64,000 nucleotides of DNA from Mediterraneibacter glycyrrhizinilyticus (GCF_015560805.1 NZ_JADMSO010000001.1:1-64000), one strand, 5' to 3'; shown: positions 1 to 10,515, numbered from the stretch's first letter. Numbers and translations: made by a program. Notes: generated by a model from the letters alone, not told the origin.

Positions 1-161
1 GGAAAGTAATGATTTTGATTCATTTATGAAATTCGCAGTGTAGTTTTGTGCAATTTTTTAAATTTGCTCATTTATAGATCATAGCATGTCTTGTCCGGAG
101 GGTCAAAGACAAAATGACGAAAATTTCCACGGAATACGGTTATTTTTTTCACATATCGTCG

Positions 162-189
162 TTGACATTTCGTGAAAAAGGTTTAGAAT
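162..189 (+). promoter_or_regulatory. Candidate sigma-A promoter of the V-type ATPase operon
   Basis: TTGACA at 162-167 and TAGAAT at 184-189 are separated by 16 bases and lie about 35 bases upstream of the first ATPase gene. This is the best -35/-10 pair in the first 225 bases; the rest of that stretch is AT-rich with no convincing gene. The window starts at base 1, so more distal promoters cannot be excluded. Confidence 0.6.
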
Positions 190-224
190 ATTATCAGCGA
201 TTAAGGATTACAGGAGGAAAAAAT

Positions 225-536
225 ATGGACTCTATTGTAAAGAAATTATCGGAAATAGAATCTGCCGCCGCAGCGATCGTGAGACATGCGGAGGAGCAGA
301 AAGAAGTCCTGGATCATGAATTTCGTGAGAAACGGAATCAATTTGACGAAGAACTTGAAAAAAAGACGATGGAGAAGATCAATGAGATCCGTTCAGAACT
401 GGAAAAGACAACTTCTTCACTTCTGGATGAACAGAGCGGAGAGAACAATGATTCGATCGCACTGTTGAAACAGCAATATGAGATAAATCACACAAAGTAC
501 GCGAAGGACATTTTAAAACGGATTACAGAGGTATAA
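225..536 (+). CDS. V-type ATPase small stalk subunit (G/H-like)
   Basis: A 103-residue, highly charged, almost wholly helical protein, as expected for the peripheral-stalk subunit that pairs with subunit E as a coiled coil. Length and composition (Glu/Lys rich, few aromatics) fit the G/H subunits of bacterial V-type ATPases. I chose the ATG at 225 because AGGAGG lies 7-8 bases upstream; an in-frame upstream extension from 114 has no ribosome binding site and an un-helical N-terminus. It is the first gene of the ATPase operon and ends 3 bases before ntpC. Identification rests on position and coiled-coil character rather than a diagnostic motif. Confidence 0.8.
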   Translation: MDSIVKKLSEIESAAAAIVRHAEEQKEVLDHEFREKRNQFDEELEKKTMEKINEIRSELEKTTSSLLDEQSGENNDSIALLKQQYEINHTKYAKDILKRITEV

Positions 537-539
537 GCC

Positions 540-1586
540 ATGGGAAATCTACTTACTTACAGTGGAATCGTAACCAAGATCCGTGCGATGGAAGCAAGAC
601 TTTTAAGAGAAGAGAATTTCGTGGAGATTGCGAACCTGCACAGCGTACCGGAAGTCGTGAATTATCTGAGAGATAATTCTTCCTATGCGTTTGTGCTGGG
701 AAATCTGGATGAAAGTCAGCTACACCGTGGAGATATCGAAAAGATTCTGATCGGGCAGCTTTATTATGACTATTCCAAGATTTATCGTTTCTGCAATCTG
801 GAACAGAGGAAGTTCCTGAAATTGTATATCAAGCGATATGAGATCGATCTGATCAATTATTGTTTCCGGATCGTGATCAACCATTATGAACAGCCGTTTG
901 ACCTGAACTATAAGAAACAGTTTTTTGACCGCTATTCGCAGATTTCGATCGAGAAGCTGATCACGTCCAGAACGACCGATGAACTGGTTGAGAATCTGAA
1001 AGGTACGGAGTATTACGAACCACTCAGCAGACTCAGGGACAAACCGTCGATTACTTTGTTCGACTATGACCTGACGCTGGATCAATATTATTTTTCACAG
1101 GTCTGGAAAGACCGGAAGAAGGTACTGAAAAAGAAAGAATTGGAACTGTATACGCGTGACTGCGGCACGAAACTGGATCTTTTGAATCTGCAGTGGATCT
1201 ACCGTGCGAAAAAGTATTACCATATGCAGGCGGCAGATATTTATTCGCTGCTTGTTCCGATTCACTACAAATTAAAAACAGAACAGGTAAAAGATCTGGT
1301 TGAATCTCCGTCATTGGACGAATTTGAAGTGCAGATCCAGAAGACATATTATGGAAAACGCTATCAGTTCAGCGGGGAACTTACGATCGAGCAGACCTAT
1401 ACGGAGTGTCTGCATAAGCTTTATGTATTAGACAAGCGCAGAAATCCGTATTCGATCGCGGCGATCAATACCTACCTGTTTTTGAAGGAAGAAGAACTCA
1501 GAAAGCTGACTACTGTCATCGAGTGTATCCGCTACAATCTTACACCGGGCGAGACGTTGGCCTACGTGGGAGGGAAAGCTATATGA
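540..1586 (+). CDS. ntpC: V-type ATPase subunit C
   Basis: A 348-residue V-type ATPase subunit C, the funnel-shaped subunit that joins the central rotor axle (D/F) to the membrane c-ring. It is soluble, mostly helical, and has the family's usual length (about 330-350) and aromatic, Arg/Lys-rich look, with a typical start (MGNLLTYSGIVTKIRAMEAR). The stop overlaps the start of ntpI in an ATGA, so the two are translationally coupled. Its position between the small stalk gene and ntpI is common in Lachnospiraceae operons. Confidence 0.9.
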   Translation: MGNLLTYSGIVTKIRAMEARLLREENFVEIANLHSVPEVVNYLRDNSSYAFVLGNLDESQLHRGDIEKILIGQLYYDYSKIYRFCNLEQRKFLKLYIKRYEIDLINYCFRIVINHYEQPFDLNYKKQFFDRYSQISIEKLITSRTTDELVENLKGTEYYEPLSRLRDKPSITLFDYDLTLDQYYFSQVWKDRKKVLKKKELELYTRDCGTKLDLLNLQWIYRAKKYYHMQAADIYSLLVPIHYKLKTEQVKDLVESPSLDEFEVQIQKTYYGKRYQFSGELTIEQTYTECLHKLYVLDKRRNPYSIAAINTYLFLKEEELRKLTTVIECIRYNLTPGETLAYVGGKAI

Positions 1587-3541
1587 TCGTAAAAATGAAA
1601 TTTATCAACATCTCCGGACCGCGGGATGACATTGACCGGGTAACGGATCAATACCTCTCCCGATATGAGATTCAGTTGGAGTCGGCGCTCTCTGAATTGA
1701 AATCGGTCCAGAATCTCCGTCCGTTTGTGGAACTGAATCCATACAGAGATTCGCTTGCGTTAGCCAATCAATTCGTAAGTCTTCTGGAAAATGCGGACGA
1801 TGTGACGCCGGATGCTTCGATGGGACTGGATGATATGTTTGAACTCGTCCGGATGACCAACGACGATTATCTGGAGATTCAGGAAAAGAAAGAAAAATTA
1901 AAGCGCAGGATCGAAGAAAACCGCGGGAAACAGCAGATCATCGCACCGTTTCGACCGCTGGACTGCAATCTGCAGGATGTACTCGATTACAAGTATATCA
2001 ACTTCCGTTTTGGTAAGATCCCGATCGAATACTATCATAAGATGCAGAAATATCTGATGGACGATCTGGGAGCGATCTTCGTGGAGGGAGAGCGGGATGA
2101 AAGTTCCGTATATGGCGCGTATTTCGTATCTCCCGGGGAATCACTGAAAGTCGATGCGGTATTCCGCTCTCTTCATTTTGAGCGGGTAGCGCTGCAGGGC
2201 GGATTTGACGGTACGCCGACGGAAGCATTTATGCGTCTCGACCGTGAGATCAGCAAGATGGAAGATCAGATTCGGGATCTGGATAAAGAAGCGGCAGAAA
2301 TGCTGACAGAACGCGCTCCGCAGCTTGTCGCGGCGCAGAAACGTCTGGAAGAACTGACCAACAACTTTGACGTTCGTAAACTTGCGGCGCGCATGCAGGA
2401 TAACGAGGAAGATTTCTACATTTTGTGCGGATGGATGGCAGAGGATGACGTCGCCAAATTCCTTGATGAGATCAAGAATGACGAGAAAGTCTTTGTTGTT
2501 GTGGAAGATGACAGGGACAGTTACTTTGGCGAGCCGCCAACCAAACTGAAGAACCCGAAACTGTTCAAACCATTTGAGATGTATGTACAGATGTACGGAC
2601 TTCCGGCTCACAATGAGATGGATCCGACGGTCTTCGTCGGACTGACGTATTCCTTTATTTTCGGCGCGATGTTTGGAGATGTGGGACAGGGACTTCTGCT
2701 CGCGATCGGCGGCGGACTTCTCTACTGGCTGAAAAAGATCCCGTTGGCGGGAATCATCGGCTGCGCGGGAGTGTTCTCCACATTCTTCGGATTTATGTTT
2801 GGAAGTATCTTTGGATTTGAAGATATCATTGAACCGATGTGGCTTCGTCCAATCGACAGTATGATGACGCTTCCGTTTATCGGAAAGCTGAACACGGTGT
2901 TTATCGTGGCGGTCGCATTTGGTATGGGCGTGATCATCTTGGCGATGATCCTTCATATTATAAATGCGGCGCGCAGTAAAGACATCGAGGGAACATGGTT
3001 CGATGTCAACGGTGTGGCGGGATTGGTGTTCTATGCATCGGTTGTCGCAACGGTCGTACTGTTCATGACAGGACATAAGACTCCGGGAGCGGTCGTTCTT
3101 GCAGTGATGTTCGGTGTGCCGCTGCTTTTGATCTTGTTCAAAGAACCTTTGACAAAGAAGATCCAGAAGCGTGCGGACAAAATGGAAGAGAGTAAAGCGA
3201 TGTTCCTTGTACAGGGATTCTTTGAATTGTTCGAGACATTGCTCAGCTACTTTTCTAATACACTTTCATTCGTCCGTATCGGAGCGTTTGCCGTCAGCCA
3301 TGCGGCAATGATGGAAGTAGTACTGATGCTTGCAGGTGCAGAGGAGGGAAATCCGAACTGGATCATCATAATCCTCGGAAACTTGTTTGTCTGCGGTATG
3401 GAGGGACTGATCGTCGGTATCCAGGTACTTCGTCTGGAATACTATGAGATGTTCAGCCGGTTCTATCGCGGTTCCGGTCGGGAGTTCCATCCATATACAA
3501 AGACGGCTCCGAAGAAAAAGAAAAAAGGAGCTGCCAGATAA
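1583..3541 (+). CDS. ntpI: V-type ATPase subunit I (membrane stator, a-like)
   Basis: A 652-residue stator subunit. The N-terminal half (about residues 1-330) is soluble with coiled-coil stretches that bind the E/G stalks; the C-terminal half has about seven membrane helices, starting near the VFVGLTYSFIFGAMFGDVGQ segment. The essential Arg of the ion half-channels should lie in the helix with LSFVRIGAFAVSHAAMM. The ATG at 1583 is preceded by GGGAGGG and overlaps the ntpC stop; an in-frame upstream extension to 1523 lies inside ntpC and is unlikely. The protein ends in a basic tail (KTAPKKKKKGAAR). The A/V family of subunit I pumps H+ or Na+; the ion cannot be decided here. Confidence 0.95.
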   Translation: MIVKMKFINISGPRDDIDRVTDQYLSRYEIQLESALSELKSVQNLRPFVELNPYRDSLALANQFVSLLENADDVTPDASMGLDDMFELVRMTNDDYLEIQEKKEKLKRRIEENRGKQQIIAPFRPLDCNLQDVLDYKYINFRFGKIPIEYYHKMQKYLMDDLGAIFVEGERDESSVYGAYFVSPGESLKVDAVFRSLHFERVALQGGFDGTPTEAFMRLDREISKMEDQIRDLDKEAAEMLTERAPQLVAAQKRLEELTNNFDVRKLAARMQDNEEDFYILCGWMAEDDVAKFLDEIKNDEKVFVVVEDDRDSYFGEPPTKLKNPKLFKPFEMYVQMYGLPAHNEMDPTVFVGLTYSFIFGAMFGDVGQGLLLAIGGGLLYWLKKIPLAGIIGCAGVFSTFFGFMFGSIFGFEDIIEPMWLRPIDSMMTLPFIGKLNTVFIVAVAFGMGVIILAMILHIINAARSKDIEGTWFDVNGVAGLVFYASVVATVVLFMTGHKTPGAVVLAVMFGVPLLLILFKEPLTKKIQKRADKMEESKAMFLVQGFFELFETLLSYFSNTLSFVRIGAFAVSHAAMMEVVLMLAGAEEGNPNWIIIILGNLFVCGMEGLIVGIQVLRLEYYEMFSRFYRGSGREFHPYTKTAPKKKKKGAAR

Positions 3542-4098
<557 letters not shown>

Positions 4099-4099
4099 T

Positions 4100-4408
4100 A
4101 TGAAAATGTATTTGATCAGTGATAATGTCGACACATACACAGGGATGCGGCTTGCAGGCGTGGACGGAGTTGTCGTGCATGAGCGTGACGAACTCCGCGA
4201 AGCGCTGGAGAAGGTACTGACCGACAAGACGGTAGGAGTTGTTCTTCTGACCGAGAAATTCGGACGGGAATTCCCGGACATTCTCGATCAGTTCCGCCTG
4301 GATAGAAAACTTCCCCTGCTGGTCGAGATTCCTGACCGACACGGAACCGGCCGTAAGAAAGACTTTATCACATCTTATGTTACAGAAGCGATTGGCTTGA
4401 AATTGTAG
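4100..4408 (+). CDS. ntpG: V-type ATPase subunit F
   Basis: A 102-residue protein with the flavodoxin-like alpha/beta fold of V-ATPase subunit F (start MKMYLISDNVDTYTGMRLAG; GVVLLTEKFGREF later; C-terminal helix). F binds subunit D in the central rotor. Its ATG comes 1 base after the ntpK stop, and no strong ribosome binding site is visible, so translation is probably coupled to ntpK. Confidence 0.9.
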   Translation: MKMYLISDNVDTYTGMRLAGVDGVVVHERDELREALEKVLTDKTVGVVLLTEKFGREFPDILDQFRLDRKLPLLVEIPDRHGTGRKKDFITSYVTEAIGLKL

Positions 4409-4426
4409 GAAAAGGAGGAAACCCTC

Positions 4427-5014
4427 TTGACGCTGGAAGAAAAAATCGCACATCTGCAGGCCACTTCGATGGAGGAGGCCCGCGCGGAGGGAAATGCAAT
4501 CATTGATTCTTACCGCGAAGCGCTGCAGAAAGTGTTTGATGATCATAAAGAGGAAGCGATGCTTCAGTCTGAAACACGCATCAAAGCGGAGACTGTCAAT
4601 GCAAGACAGCAAATCAATCAGGCATCCGCAAAGGCTCAGTTGGAGTTGAAACGCAGACAGAGTAAGATTCAGCTGGAACTGAAAGACAAGGTGTTTGAGG
4701 AAGCCTGTGCGCTTGTGCAGGACTATATGAAGACAGACGCATATGAAGATTATCTGCTTAAATGTATCCGCAAAGCGGTTGCATTTGCAGATGGAGATCA
4801 GATGACAATTTATATTAACCCATCCGATGAGAATTGCCGTTTTTCACTGGAAGACGCGAGCGGCGTTCAACTGACTGTCAGTTCGGAAGATTTTATCGGG
4901 GGGATCCGCGCGGTCATCCGCGAACGGAATATTCTGATCGACAATTCATTTAAGACACAGCTGCGCAATGAATACGACAGCTTTTTATTCTCGGGAGGTG
5001 ACGGAATTGCTTAA
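4427..5014 (+). CDS. ntpE: V-type ATPase subunit E (peripheral stalk)
   Basis: A 195-residue peripheral-stalk subunit: a long charged N-terminal helix (about residues 1-100) that would pair with the small G/H subunit, then a globular C-terminal domain binding A/B. It uses a TTG start at 4427, which has AAAGGAGGA 7 bases upstream; no ATG is nearby. Its last codons overlap the start of ntpA. Confidence 0.9.
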   Translation: MTLEEKIAHLQATSMEEARAEGNAIIDSYREALQKVFDDHKEEAMLQSETRIKAETVNARQQINQASAKAQLELKRRQSKIQLELKDKVFEEACALVQDYMKTDAYEDYLLKCIRKAVAFADGDQMTIYINPSDENCRFSLEDASGVQLTVSSEDFIGGIRAVIRERNILIDNSFKTQLRNEYDSFLFSGGDGIA

Positions 5015-6773
5015 AACTGGTACTATTTACGGAATCAACGGTCCCGTCATTTACCTGAAAGGAAATACCGGTTTCCGTATGTCGGAGATGGTTTATGTGG
5101 GACATGAGAAACTGGTCGGAGAAGTGATCTCTCTGGACAAGGATCTGACAACGATCCAGGTATATGAAGAGACGACGGGGCTTCGTCCGGGCGAGGAAGT
5201 GACCGCAACAGGAAGCGCGGTTTCTGTTACGCTTGCACCGGGAATCCTGAACAATATTTTTGATGGAATCGAGCGTCCGCTGGAAAAGATCGCAGAGACC
5301 GGCGGCGCGTTTATCACACGCGGTGTCAGTGTGGATAACCTGGACCGCACAAAGAAATGGTCGGCGCATCTGACCGTTTCTGTCGGAGACTATCTGCACG
5401 GCGGCGACATCATCGCCGAAGTGCCGGAGACACGCGCGATCGTGCACAAATGTATGGTTCCGCCGGATCTGGAGGGAACGGTTCTTTCGGTTGTCCCGGA
5501 CGGCGAGTATACGATCGACGAGGTGCTCGTTGTGATCGAGACTTCGGAGGGTGTGAAAAAAGAGCTGACGATGACGCAGCGCTGGCCGATCCGTGTGGCT
5601 CGTCCGACGCATCACCGTTTCCCGGCATCCATCCCGCTTGTAACCGGACAGCGTATCATCGATACGATGTTCCCGATCGCAAAAGGCGGTACGGCTGCGA
5701 TCCCGGGAGGGTTCGGAACAGGAAAGACAATGACGCAGCACCAGATCGCAAAATGGTCTGACGCTGATATCATCATTTATATCGGATGTGGAGAGCGTGG
5801 AAACGAGATGACACAGGTTCTCGAAGAGTTCAGTGAACTGACAGATCCGAAGAGCGGAAATCCGCTGATGGATCGGACGACACTGATCGCCAACACATCC
5901 AACATGCCGGTTGCTGCCCGTGAGGCAAGTATTTACACCGGACTGACATTGGCAGAATACTATCGTGATATGGGATATGACGTGGCGATCATGGCAGACT
6001 CCACATCCCGTTGGGCAGAGGCCTTGCGTGAGTTGTCCGGACGTCTGGAAGAGATGCCTGCGGAAGAGGGATTCCCGGCATATCTGGCATCCAAGCTGTC
6101 CGCGTTCTACGAGAGAGCCGGAATGATGCACAACTTAAACGGAACCGACGGTTCGGTTACGATCATCGGAGCGGTATCTCCGCAGGGCGGTGACTTCTCC
6201 GAGCCGGTGACACAGAACACGAAGCGTTTCGTGCGCTGCTTCTGGGGACTGGATAAGAGCCTTGCCTATGCGAGACATTTCCCGGCGATCCACTGGCTGA
6301 CAAGTTACAGCGAGTATCTCGGCGATCTTGCGCCGTGGTATCAGGATCATGTATCTCCGAAGTTCGTTGATTACCGGAACCGCCTGATGGCGCTTCTGAA
6401 CTCCGAGAGCAGTCTTTTAGAGATCGTAAAACTGATCGGAAGCGATGTGCTTCCGGATGATCAGAAGCTGATCCTTGAGATCGCCCGTGTGATCCGTCTT
6501 GGATTTTTGCAGCAGAATGCGTTCCACAAGGACGATACCTGCGTTTCTATGGAGAAGCAGTTCCTGATGATGGACACGATTTTGTATCTTTATAAACAAT
6601 GCCGTGCACTTGTGACGATGGGACATCCGATGTCCGTACTGAAGTCGGAAAATATTTTCGAGAAAGTCATCGCGATCAAATATGACGTGCCGAATGACCG
6701 TCTGGAAATGTTCGCGCAGTACCACAAGGATATTGATGAATTCTATCAGCGTGTGCTGGAGAAAAATGCGTAA
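5007..6773 (+). CDS. ntpA: V-type ATPase catalytic subunit A
   Basis: The catalytic subunit, 588 residues. The P-loop reads GGFGTGKT near residue 233; the catalytic Glu region (GCGERGNEM) and the A-type insert upstream of the nucleotide domain are present, and the length is normal for the family (580-595). I chose the TTG at 5007 because GGGAGGTG sits 6 bases upstream and the protein then begins [13 protein letters not shown] as its homologues do; the longer ATG form at 4968 lies inside ntpE. The gene overlaps the end of ntpE by 8 bases. It forms the A3B3 head with NtpB. Confidence 0.97.
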   Translation: MLKTGTIYGINGPVIYLKGNTGFRMSEMVYVGHEKLVGEVISLDKDLTTIQVYEETTGLRPGEEVTATGSAVSVTLAPGILNNIFDGIERPLEKIAETGGAFITRGVSVDNLDRTKKWSAHLTVSVGDYLHGGDIIAEVPETRAIVHKCMVPPDLEGTVLSVVPDGEYTIDEVLVVIETSEGVKKELTMTQRWPIRVARPTHHRFPASIPLVTGQRIIDTMFPIAKGGTAAIPGGFGTGKTMTQHQIAKWSDADIIIYIGCGERGNEMTQVLEEFSELTDPKSGNPLMDRTTLIANTSNMPVAAREASIYTGLTLAEYYRDMGYDVAIMADSTSRWAEALRELSGRLEEMPAEEGFPAYLASKLSAFYERAGMMHNLNGTDGSVTIIGAVSPQGGDFSEPVTQNTKRFVRCFWGLDKSLAYARHFPAIHWLTSYSEYLGDLAPWYQDHVSPKFVDYRNRLMALLNSESSLLEIVKLIGSDVLPDDQKLILEIARVIRLGFLQQNAFHKDDTCVSMEKQFLMMDTILYLYKQCRALVTMGHPMSVLKSENIFEKVIAIKYDVPNDRLEMFAQYHKDIDEFYQRVLEKNA

Positions 6774-6787
6774 GGAGGGAATTTGCG

Positions 6788-8173
6788 ATGTCAATTGAAT
6801 ATTTAGGACTGAGCAGTATCAATGGTCCTCTGATCGCGTTGGAGGGCGTGCAGGATGCTTTTTACGATGAGATCGTGGAATTTGTCGTAGACGGCACAGA
6901 GCGCAAGATCGGACGTATTGTCGAGATTTACGAGGACAAAGCCGTGATCCAGGTGTTCGAGGGATCCGAGAATATGTCTCTGAAAAATACACATACCCGT
7001 CTGACCGGACATCCGATGGAGATCGCACTCTCCCCGGATATGCTGGGACGGACGTTCAACGGAATCGGTCAGCCGATCGACGATCTGGGACCGATCACTT
7101 CCACATTGAAGCGGGACGTCAACGGTCTGCCGCTGAACCCGGTGGAACGTGAGTATCCGCGTAACTATATCCACACCGGAATTTCCGCGATCGACGGTCT
7201 GACAACACTGATCCGTGGTCAGAAGCTGCCGATCTTCTCCGGAAACGGTCTTCCGCATGACCAGCTTGCAGCGCAGATCGTAAAACAGGCTTCCCTCGGT
7301 GAAAATTCCGACGAGCAGTTCGCGATCGTATTTGCCGCGATGGGCGTCAAGCATGACGTTGCGGATTTCTTCCGCCGTACGTTTGAGGACAGCGGTGTTG
7401 CCGATCACGTTGCGATGTTTTTGAACCTTGCAAACGATCCGGTCGTAGAGCGTCTGATCACGCCGAAAGTGGCGCTTACCGTTGCGGAATATCTGGCGTT
7501 TGAACAGAACATGCACATTCTGGTCATTCTGACGGATATGACTTCTTTTGCGGAGGCGATGCGTGAGGTATCTTCTTCCAAGGGAGAGATTCCAAGCCGT
7601 AAAGGTTTCCCGGGATATCTGTACAGTGAACTGGCAACGATCTACGAGCGTGCCGGAATCGTGCAGGGCGTGAACGGATCTGTGACACAGCTTCCGATCC
7701 TGACCATGCCGAACGATGATATCACACATCCGATCCCTGACCTGACCGGATATATCACGGAGGGACAGATCGTACTGGATCGTGAGTTGAACGGACAGTC
7801 GATTTACCCGCCGATCAATATCCTGCCGTCACTGTCCCGTCTGATGAAAGACGGTATCGGAGCCGGATATACGAGAGAGGATCATCAGGATCTGGCGAAC
7901 CAGTTGTTCTCCGCTTACGCAAAAGTAGGAGACGCAAGAAACCTTGCATCCGTTATCGGTGAGGACGAACTGTCTCCGATCGACAAGAAATATCTGGAGT
8001 TCGGAAAAGAATTTGAGACACGTTATATCGGACAGGGCATGAACGAGAACCGAAGCATGGAAGAGACTCTGGATCTTGGATGGGAGCTGCTGGGACTTCT
8101 TCCGAGAGAAGAACTTGACCGTGTGGATACGAAGATACTGGATAAGTATTATAAGGCAAAACCGGAAGACTGA
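6788..8173 (+). CDS. ntpB: V-type ATPase regulatory subunit B
   Basis: The non-catalytic nucleotide-fold subunit, 461 residues. It aligns in character with subunit A but has the degenerate P-loop typical of B ([13 protein letters not shown]) instead of GxGxGKT. Family landmarks include MAEYLAFEQ-like helices and [15 protein letters not shown] strong AAGGAGGG precedes the ATG. Located between ntpA and ntpD as in other bacterial V-type operons. Confidence 0.97.
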   Translation: MSIEYLGLSSINGPLIALEGVQDAFYDEIVEFVVDGTERKIGRIVEIYEDKAVIQVFEGSENMSLKNTHTRLTGHPMEIALSPDMLGRTFNGIGQPIDDLGPITSTLKRDVNGLPLNPVEREYPRNYIHTGISAIDGLTTLIRGQKLPIFSGNGLPHDQLAAQIVKQASLGENSDEQFAIVFAAMGVKHDVADFFRRTFEDSGVADHVAMFLNLANDPVVERLITPKVALTVAEYLAFEQNMHILVILTDMTSFAEAMREVSSSKGEIPSRKGFPGYLYSELATIYERAGIVQGVNGSVTQLPILTMPNDDITHPIPDLTGYITEGQIVLDRELNGQSIYPPINILPSLSRLMKDGIGAGYTREDHQDLANQLFSAYAKVGDARNLASVIGEDELSPIDKKYLEFGKEFETRYIGQGMNENRSMEETLDLGWELLGLLPREELDRVDTKILDKYYKAKPED

Positions 8174-8221
8174 TCTTCCGGCGGCGCCTGATTTCACAAC
8201 GATCACGAGAGGAGGCATTCT

Positions 8222-8860
8222 ATGGATCCGCGTACGTTTCCCACAAAAGGAAATCTTATGCTTGCAAAGAATTCCCTGACGCTTGCGAAACAGGGATACG
8301 ATCTGATGGATAAGAAACGTAATATTCTGATCCGGGAGCTGATGGATCTGATCGATGAAGCCCGGGACATTCAGAACGAGATTGACAGTACATTTACTCA
8401 TGCGTATGAATGTCTGCAGCGTGCCAATATCGAGCATGGGATCAATATGGTCGCGCAGCTTGCTTATACGGTGCCGATCGAAAATTCCATCACGATCCAG
8501 ACACGAAGCATCATGGGAACCGAGATTCCGCATGTGCGTTATACCCCGGCAAATGAGATGCCGACTTATTCGTTCAGCACAACGAGAGAATCGATTGACC
8601 AGGCGACAAAAGCATTTCAGAAAGTAAAAGACCTGACGGTGAAGCTTTCGATGGTGGAAAATGCCGCGTACCGTCTGGCTACGAATATCAAGAAGACACA
8701 GAAGCGTGCGAATGCGCTTCAGAATATTACCATTCCGATGTACACACAGCTTGTATACAACATTACCAATGCGCTGGAAGAAAAAGAGCGTGAAGAGTTT
8801 ACGAGACTGAAAGTCATCAAACGAATGAAACAGAAGAAAGAGGCGAGAGCAGCCGGCTGA
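8222..8860 (+). CDS. ntpD: V-type ATPase central rotor subunit D
   Basis: A 212-residue protein with two long antiparallel helices (about residues 15-75 and 130-200) around a short beta region, as in subunit D, which forms the rotor axle with F. It begins MDPRTFPTKGNLMLAK, typical of the family. GAGAGGAGG lies upstream of the ATG at 8222. It is the last gene of the operon and is followed by a hairpin terminator. Confidence 0.93.
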   Translation: MDPRTFPTKGNLMLAKNSLTLAKQGYDLMDKKRNILIRELMDLIDEARDIQNEIDSTFTHAYECLQRANIEHGINMVAQLAYTVPIENSITIQTRSIMGTEIPHVRYTPANEMPTYSFSTTRESIDQATKAFQKVKDLTVKLSMVENAAYRLATNIKKTQKRANALQNITIPMYTQLVYNITNALEEKEREEFTRLKVIKRMKQKKEARAAG

Positions 8861-8870
8861 GATATAAAAA

Positions 8871-8919
8871 CCCCTCACAGAGATCTGAAGGCAGAGGAAG
8901 CCGGATCTTCGGTGAGGGG
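8871..8919. terminator. Bidirectional terminator between ntpD and the MerR gene
   Basis: CCCCTCAC at 8871-8878 pairs with GTGAGGGG at 8912-8919, extended by an AGATC/GATCT inner stem. The minus strand ends in a TTTTT run (8866-8870) and so terminates the MerR gene well; the plus-strand tail (CTTTGTTGT) is weaker but lies just after ntpD. Confidence 0.8.
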
Positions 8920-8939
8920 CTTTGTTGTACCGGGGCAGA

Positions 8940-9344
8940 TCACGTTTCTTTTGGTATGTCGATCAGGTTGCTTGTGTATGGGATCTTTCCGGACAGGACG
9001 TCGTCGTAAAATTGCTGTTTTCCGTCGATATAGTCAATACAGTTCTCAACTTCACGCAGTTTCCTTTCCAATAATTCTTTCTTTTTAGCCAAAATCTGTT
9101 TGCGTTCGGGAATGGAACGCTCGCCTTTGAAGCACAAGGCGACGTATTCTTTCATTTCCACGATTCCCATGCCGCATCGTTTCAGACAAGACAGGCTGTT
9201 GATCCATGCCACATCCCTGTCGTCGAAAACTCTGTAATTGTTTTCATTTCGTTTTACATTGGGAACCAAACCCTCATTGCAGTAATATTTTAATGTCTCA
9301 TATTTCATACCGGTCAGATCACAGACTTCTTTCATCGAATACAT
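8940..9344 (-). CDS. MerR-family transcriptional regulator
   Basis: A 134-residue MerR-type regulator: N-terminal winged helix (YSMKEVCDLTGMKYETLKYY, NYRVFDDRDV) followed by a dimerising coiled coil (residues about 75-110). The short C-terminal part has no Cys cluster of metal sensors, so an organic or aldehyde effector is more likely. GGAGGA lies 10 bases before the ATG at 9344 (a TTG 3 bases upstream is an alternative). It is divergent from the aldo/keto reductase gene, whose promoter has the MerR hallmark spacing. MerR proteins twist such promoters to activate them, so this gene is the probable regulator of its neighbour. Confidence 0.88.
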   Translation of the reverse strand: MYSMKEVCDLTGMKYETLKYYCNEGLVPNVKRNENNYRVFDDRDVAWINSLSCLKRCGMGIVEMKEYVALCFKGERSIPERKQILAKKKELLERKLREVENCIDYIDGKQQFYDDVLSGKIPYTSNLIDIPKET

Positions 9345-9441
9345 CAAGCTAGTTTCCTCCTGTCAGTTTTTACACACGGATGTGATAGATTTTGGCAATG
9401 TGTTTTTGAAATAAAATTTTTGAAACAGATTCAAAAAAAGG

Positions 9442-9472
9442 TTGACCGGTAGTTACTACCGGGTATTACAAT
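9442..9472 (+). promoter_or_regulatory. MerR-type promoter with operator dyad, aldo/keto reductase gene
   Basis: -35 TTGACC (9442-9447) and -10 TACAAT (9467-9472) are 19 bases apart instead of 17, the hallmark of MerR-activated promoters. The spacer region is a near-perfect dyad (CCGGTAGTTACTACCGG, about 9446-9462). This places the MerR dimer exactly between the promoter elements of the reductase gene. Confidence 0.85.
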
Positions 9473-9517
9473 ATCATTGTAATAAAAAAAGAGATCAATT
9501 GCAAGGAGTGACAGAGA

Positions 9518-10396
9518 ATGGATCATGGTATGGAATATGTAACATTAAATAATAGAGTGAAAATGCCGAAATTAGGATTTGGCGTGTTTCAGATCGCAAA
9601 GGAGGACTGTGAACGCTGTGTGTTAGATGCGATCGAAGTCGGGTACAGACATATCGATACTGCGCAGTCTTACCGCAATGAAGAAGAAGTAGGAAATGCC
9701 ATTATGAAATGTGGCGTTCCACGGGAAGAGCTTTTTATTACTACGAAAGTATGGATCGATAATTATGGTTATGAAAAAGCAAAGCATTCCGTATTGGATT
9801 CCATGAAAAAGTTAAAAACAGAATATCTGGATCTGGTATTGCTTCATCAGCCGTTTGGAGATTATTATGGGGCATACAGGGCTTTGCAGGAATTATATAA
9901 AGAGGGAAAAATCCGGGCGATTGGTGTCAGCAATTTTTATCCGGATCGGCTGGCGGATATGGTTGCGTTTAACGAGATCGTTCCGCAGGTAAACCAGGTG
10001 GAGACAAATCCGCTTCACCAGCAGATCGACGCGCAGGCGAATATGGTAAAAAGAAATGTACAGATGGAAGCTTGGGCGCCTTTTGGCGAGGGGCGGAATC
10101 ATATGTTTTCCAATCCGGTTCTTTTGGCGATCGGAGAGAAATACGGAAAATCTGTCGCTCAGGTAATCCTGCGCTGGTTAATGCAGAGGAATATTGTCGC
10201 TTTGGCGAAATCAACGCATATAGAAAGAATGAAAGAGAATCTTGATATTTTTGATTTCAAATTGTCGGAGCAGGACATGGCATCGATCAGTAAATTGGAT
10301 GCAAAAGAGAGCTTATTCTTTGATCATCAAACACCGGAGGCAGTGGATATGTTTGTCAGTATGATCGGTGAGAGACGGAAGACTGAAGAGAAGTAG
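9518..10396 (+). CDS. Aldo/keto reductase
   Basis: A 292-residue (beta/alpha)8 oxidoreductase, NADPH-dependent by family. The catalytic tetrad is visible: Asp and Tyr in DTAQSYRNEEEVG, Lys in ITTKVW and His in LVLLHQPFG. The family motif GFGVFQI is at the N-terminus and a cofactor-binding LAKSTHIERM near the end. AAGGAG is 9 bases upstream of the ATG. Likely a reactive-aldehyde or 2,5-diketogluconate-type reductase; the substrate cannot be told. It is controlled by the divergent MerR regulator. Confidence 0.92.
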   Translation: MDHGMEYVTLNNRVKMPKLGFGVFQIAKEDCERCVLDAIEVGYRHIDTAQSYRNEEEVGNAIMKCGVPREELFITTKVWIDNYGYEKAKHSVLDSMKKLKTEYLDLVLLHQPFGDYYGAYRALQELYKEGKIRAIGVSNFYPDRLADMVAFNEIVPQVNQVETNPLHQQIDAQANMVKRNVQMEAWAPFGEGRNHMFSNPVLLAIGEKYGKSVAQVILRWLMQRNIVALAKSTHIERMKENLDIFDFKLSEQDMASISKLDAKESLFFDHQTPEAVDMFVSMIGERRKTEEK

Positions 10397-10413
10397 ATAA
10401 ATTGATATAGATG

Positions 10414-10484
10414 AAAAAACAGGCATTTTGGCGAAAATCTCTGAAAAGATTTCAGGGGGAAAACGCGGAGATGTCTGTTTTTTA
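10414..10484 (+). terminator. Hairpin terminator after the aldo/keto reductase
   Basis: AAACAGGCAT near 10417-10426 pairs with ATGTCTGTTT near 10471-10480, with an inner AAAATCT/AGATTT-like stem, followed by TTTTTTATT. It separates the reductase from the GntR cluster. Confidence 0.65.
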
Positions 10485-10515
10485 TTGCTTAGAGACAAAC
10501 TGTATATATAGTATA

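Noticed and set aside
2141-3076. Minus-strand frame opposite ntpI
   Set aside because: Composition and lack of start signals show it is a shadow of the plus-strand gene.
4950-6131. Long minus-strand reading frame opposite ntpA
   Set aside because: It mirrors a highly conserved gene, has a His/Arg/Cys-rich composition typical of antisense frames and no ribosome binding site.
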